DNA from: an uncultured Ktedonobacteraceae bacterium
Lineage (GTDB): Bacteria > Chloroflexota > Ktedonobacteria > Ktedonobacterales > Ktedonobacteraceae
Assembly: GCA_955652655.1 (NCBI GenBank)
Contig: CATPCK010000953.1
Location: 1-6,642 of the forward strand
Direction of reading: 5' to 3'
Length of the DNA stretch: 6,642 nucleotides
Part shown: piece by piece, positions 5,210-6,642 of the stretch
How positions within the stretch are numbered: position 1 is the stretch's first letter
How the letters are laid out: every line of letters starts with the position of its first letter
Position numbers and translations under genes: made by a program
The notes under the pieces: generated by a model
Database searches by the model: none
What the model saw: only the letters and a program-made list of their open reading frames with translations
Told to the model about the DNA's origin: nothing

Positions 5210-5719
5210 ATGGTCCGGTGGGCCGATTTCGAGGCGGCAGCGCCAGAGCCTGCCGCACAGGGTCGCGAGCTGATCGAGCGATTCCGCTTCGTCCTCGTGG
5301 GTACGATTCGCAGGGACGGGACACCGCGGATCAGCCCCGTCGAAGCTCGTATCGTCAGCGGCCATCTGATGCTGGTCATGATCGCGGACACGCTCAAGGC
5401 CCGTGACCTCCTGCGTGACCCGCGCATCCTCCTGAACTCGCCCATCACGCACCCGGATGACCCCAACGCCGAGTTCAAGCTGCGTGGGCGTGCGATCGAA
5501 ATCCAAGACCAGGCGCTGCGGGAGGCCACGGCGGACGCGATCGCGGCGGGGAGTGGGTGGCGTCCACCGACAGGGTGGCACTTCTTCTCCATCGATATCG
5601 AGGAAGCCGCTTTCATCGCATGGGAGGGTGGGGAGATGTGGATGGCCCGCTGGACCCGCGACCGTGGCCTTGACCACGTGAGGCGACCAACCGCCGTCCT
5701 GAACGAACCGAGTGGATAG
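5210..5719 (+). CDS. Pyridoxamine 5'-phosphate oxidase-like split-barrel flavin-binding protein
   Basis: A 169-residue protein of the PNPOx-like FMN/F420-binding split-barrel family. The typical start appears as a helix (ELIERFRFVLVGT, 20-32) leading into 'VGTIRRDGTPRISPVEARI' (30-48). Then come 'GHLMLVMIADTLKARDLLRDPRILLNSPI' (51-79), where the family has strand-helix-strand, and 'KLRGRAIEI' (90-98). Such proteins bind FMN, F420 or heme and serve as oxidases, reductases or general stress proteins; which one cannot be told. The ATG at 5210 is chosen because GGAGG lies 5 nt upstream; an earlier ATG at 5162 lacks one. The gene is visibly more G+C-rich than its neighbours, suggesting separate ancestry. 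The tnpB element now lies directly upstream and may have separated it from its promoter at 3740. Confidence 0.9.
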   Translation: MVRWADFEAAAPEPAAQGRELIERFRFVLVGTIRRDGTPRISPVEARIVSGHLMLVMIADTLKARDLLRDPRILLNSPITHPDDPNAEFKLRGRAIEIQDQALREATADAIAAGSGWRPPTGWHFFSIDIEEAAFIAWEGGEMWMARWTRDRGLDHVRRPTAVLNEPSG

Positions 5720-5831
5720 ACACACGGCTCGGCCCCTCGGGACAGTTAGGCAGCAAACTCCGGTGTCTTTACATGTTTGAGTAGACTATTTTCTACCACA
5801 GTCAGAAAGAGCACTTTTGTTACAGTCGCTA

Positions 5832-5870
5832 CAAGTGAAACAAGTGAAACAAGTGAAACAAGTGAAACAA
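5832..5870. repeat. 9-bp tandem repeat, four copies of CAAGTGAAA
   Basis: Four perfect, gap-free copies of CAAGTGAAA occupy 5832-5867, followed by the first three bases of a fifth. The array ends 21 nt before the AGGAGG that serves the selenoprotein gene, so it lies in that gene's leader or promoter region. No open frame with a credible start crosses it on the plus strand. It could be a cluster of regulator-binding sites or a slippage-prone array that changes spacing; nothing in the window decides between these. Confidence 0.9.
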
Positions 5871-5907
5871 AAAGTAAGCGGGTTTAGAAAGAGGAGGAAC
5901 ACATCCA

Positions 5908-6411
5908 ATGGCAGAACCTTTTGAGTACATTTCACACGCTCGTCTGATATATCAAGACGGCTACCGCAATGCGTACCTTGGGGAGGTCCCAAATCCTGTT
6001 GTCTACGGGGTGCAGGGGAAATTGCGCGAGTATTACGGGGCAAAGGAGGGTCCCGCAATTGCTTCGACCCTGGATCATATCGTTGCCGCCGTTGCAGGCT
6101 GAATGTACGGCACACTTGCCGGCGCCCTGGCAGGGCGCAAGATTCGCTTTGACCGTGACCTGTATACTGCTACCGTCGATGGCCGTATTGCCGGGTTTGG
6201 CAAGACTATTCGCATTGAAGCAATTACCATCCACTACGACCTGACTGTTCCTCCCGAATCGCGCGCGGAGACAGAACGTGCGCTCAAGGTCCACCCGGAA
6301 GGCTGTCCCGCCCATCAGAGCGTTAAGGGTGCCATCAAGGTGACCTGGGATGCTACGCTACATCTTGGTGATGAAGTCATTCACCTGAGGAGCGATGCCT
6401 CTCCAGAATAG
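5908..6411 (+). CDS. OsmC-like peroxidase with selenocysteine encoded by in-frame UGA
   Basis: Two open stretches, 5908-6099 and 6103-6411, are in the same frame and are separated only by TGA at 6100-6102. Read through, they give 167 residues, a normal OsmC-family length. The first part is the N-terminal strand region and central helix (ASTLDHIVAAVAG). The TGA is residue 65, where the family has its peroxidatic Cys at the start of the helix continuing MYGTLAGALAGRK. The second conserved cysteine is Cys133 in HPEGCPAHQSVKG, 68 residues on (66 in E. coli OsmC). The family reduces organic hydroperoxides through these two residues. A SECIS-like hairpin follows the TGA. AGGAGG lies 10 nt before the ATG; the ATG at 6103 has only a weak GCAGG. 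The alternative is a Cys-to-stop mutation or sequencing error, or a split gene with restart. No selenium genes are in the window. Confidence 0.85.
6115..6141 (+). promoter_or_regulatory. Candidate bacterial SECIS element
   Basis: The RNA folds into a perfect 7-bp inner stem, GCGCCCU (6122-6128) with AGGGCGC (6132-6138), closing on the loop GGC. A lower stem pairs CUU (6115-6117) with AAG (6139-6141) around a 4-nt bulge (6118-6121). Twenty-six nucleotides separate the UGA from the first loop G. Bacterial SECIS elements lie inside the coding region just after the UGA, have a short apical loop with G in its first two positions, and place that loop about 16-37 nt from the UGA; all three hold here. 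SelB would bind this stem to deliver Sec-tRNA. Confidence 0.7.
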
Positions 6412-6421
6412 ACCGAATTGG

Positions 6422-6440
6422 GAAGAGACTCTTCATTTAT
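6422..6440. terminator. Weak candidate terminator between convergent genes
   Basis: GAAGA-GAC-TCTTC (6422-6434) is followed by ATTTATT. The stem is only 5 bp and A+T-rich, so its strength is doubtful, but it lies in the 42-base gap between the converging OsmC-like and P450 genes, where a terminator would be expected. Confidence 0.25.
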
Positions 6441-6453
6441 TCTACTCTGGTAG

Positions 6454-6642
6454 TCAGCGGCGCGCAATGGCCATCTGTTTGGGAACTGTCTCCCATACCG
6501 AGGGCGGTACCGGCCGTAATCGATAGCGTTGTCCTATGGTGGCAAGGATTAACTTTGCCTCCATCAACGCAAACATACTGCCTACACACGGGTGTGGCCT
6601 ACCAGGAAAAGGAAAGTAGGCGAAGGGTGGGCGACTGGCGCA
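6454..6642 (-). CDS. Cytochrome P450, C-terminal end only (starts outside the window)
   Basis: The 62 visible residues contain the P450 heme-binding region and the helix after it: YFPFPGRPHPCVG followed by SMFALMEAKLILATIGQRYRL. The Cys is the proximal heme ligand; the following 'FALMEAKLILA' helix L is typical of CYP102-like and related soluble bacterial P450s. Three bases before the Cys match the family, but the near-invariant Gly four residues before it is Arg and the usual Arg two before it is His. The tail after QRYRL is about a dozen residues shorter than usual and lacks the common 'RP+YG' motif in this frame, although RYG can be read in the next frame. A decayed or frameshifted gene is possible. 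It converges on the OsmC-like gene with a 42-base gap. Confidence 0.75.
   Translation of the reverse strand, partial: CASRPPFAYFPFPGRPHPCVGSMFALMEAKLILATIGQRYRLRPVPPSVWETVPKQMAIARR

Noticed and set aside
5832..5870. CRISPR array
   Set aside because: The repeats are 9 bp with no spacers between copies, so this is a simple tandem repeat.
6445..6456. TGA at the end of the P450 as a Sec codon
   Set aside because: Only three codons follow before a TAG, and the P450 C-terminus is not a redox-Cys site.
1..6642. tRNA or rRNA genes
   Set aside because: No cloverleaf with a TTC-type arm or rRNA-like conserved segments was seen on either strand.

Overview
The window looks like bacterial chromosome from a Chloroflexota lineage, most likely Ktedonobacteria. 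This is inference from the gene mix and sequence style (a solitary IS605-type tnpB, an OsmC-like protein, a 'FALMEAKLILATI' P450 tail, moderate G+C with a G+C-rich island); no database search was possible. Genes are short, scattered on both strands and mostly monocistronic, with long intergenic stretches carrying hairpins and possible dispersed repeats. It reads as an accessory region.

Layout. 1-858 (+) is the 3' part of a D-isomer-specific 2-hydroxyacid dehydrogenase with its Arg-Glu-His triad. 859-1016 holds a G+C-rich, repeat-like stretch. 1017-1364 (-) is the N-terminal half of a HAD-like hydrolase, apparently truncated. 1365-1646 has no gene but two good hairpins. 1647-2576 (-) is an alpha/beta hydrolase and 2842-3234 (-) an NTF2/SnoaL-like protein; both have candidate promoters, the second with a 19-bp spacer like MerR-controlled promoters. 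3330-3680 (+) is a small two-helix membrane protein.

About 3780-5150 is a tnpB-only IS200/IS605-type element. Its TnpB (3815-5047, -) has an intact RuvC triad and zinc finger. The 3' end of the gene and the right end form five consecutive hairpins, the expected omega RNA. The element seems to have landed between a strong promoter (3740-3768, +) and a G+C-rich pyridoxamine-phosphate-oxidase-like gene (5210-5719, +).

The most notable locus is 5908-6411 (+). Two same-frame open stretches are separated by a single TGA (6100-6102) that falls exactly where OsmC-family peroxidases have their reactive cysteine. The second conserved cysteine is present, and a hairpin with a GG apical loop begins 12 nt after the TGA, as a bacterial SECIS should. 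This is best read as one 167-residue selenocysteine-containing OsmC-like peroxidase that ordinary gene calling would split in two. Four 9-bp tandem repeats sit just upstream of it. The window closes with the C-terminus of a cytochrome P450 (6454-6642, -) with an unusual heme-binding loop.

The genes do not form one pathway. Several fit detoxification or redox chemistry (OsmC-like peroxidase, flavin split-barrel protein, P450, 2-hydroxyacid dehydrogenase, alpha/beta hydrolase), but no operon links them.
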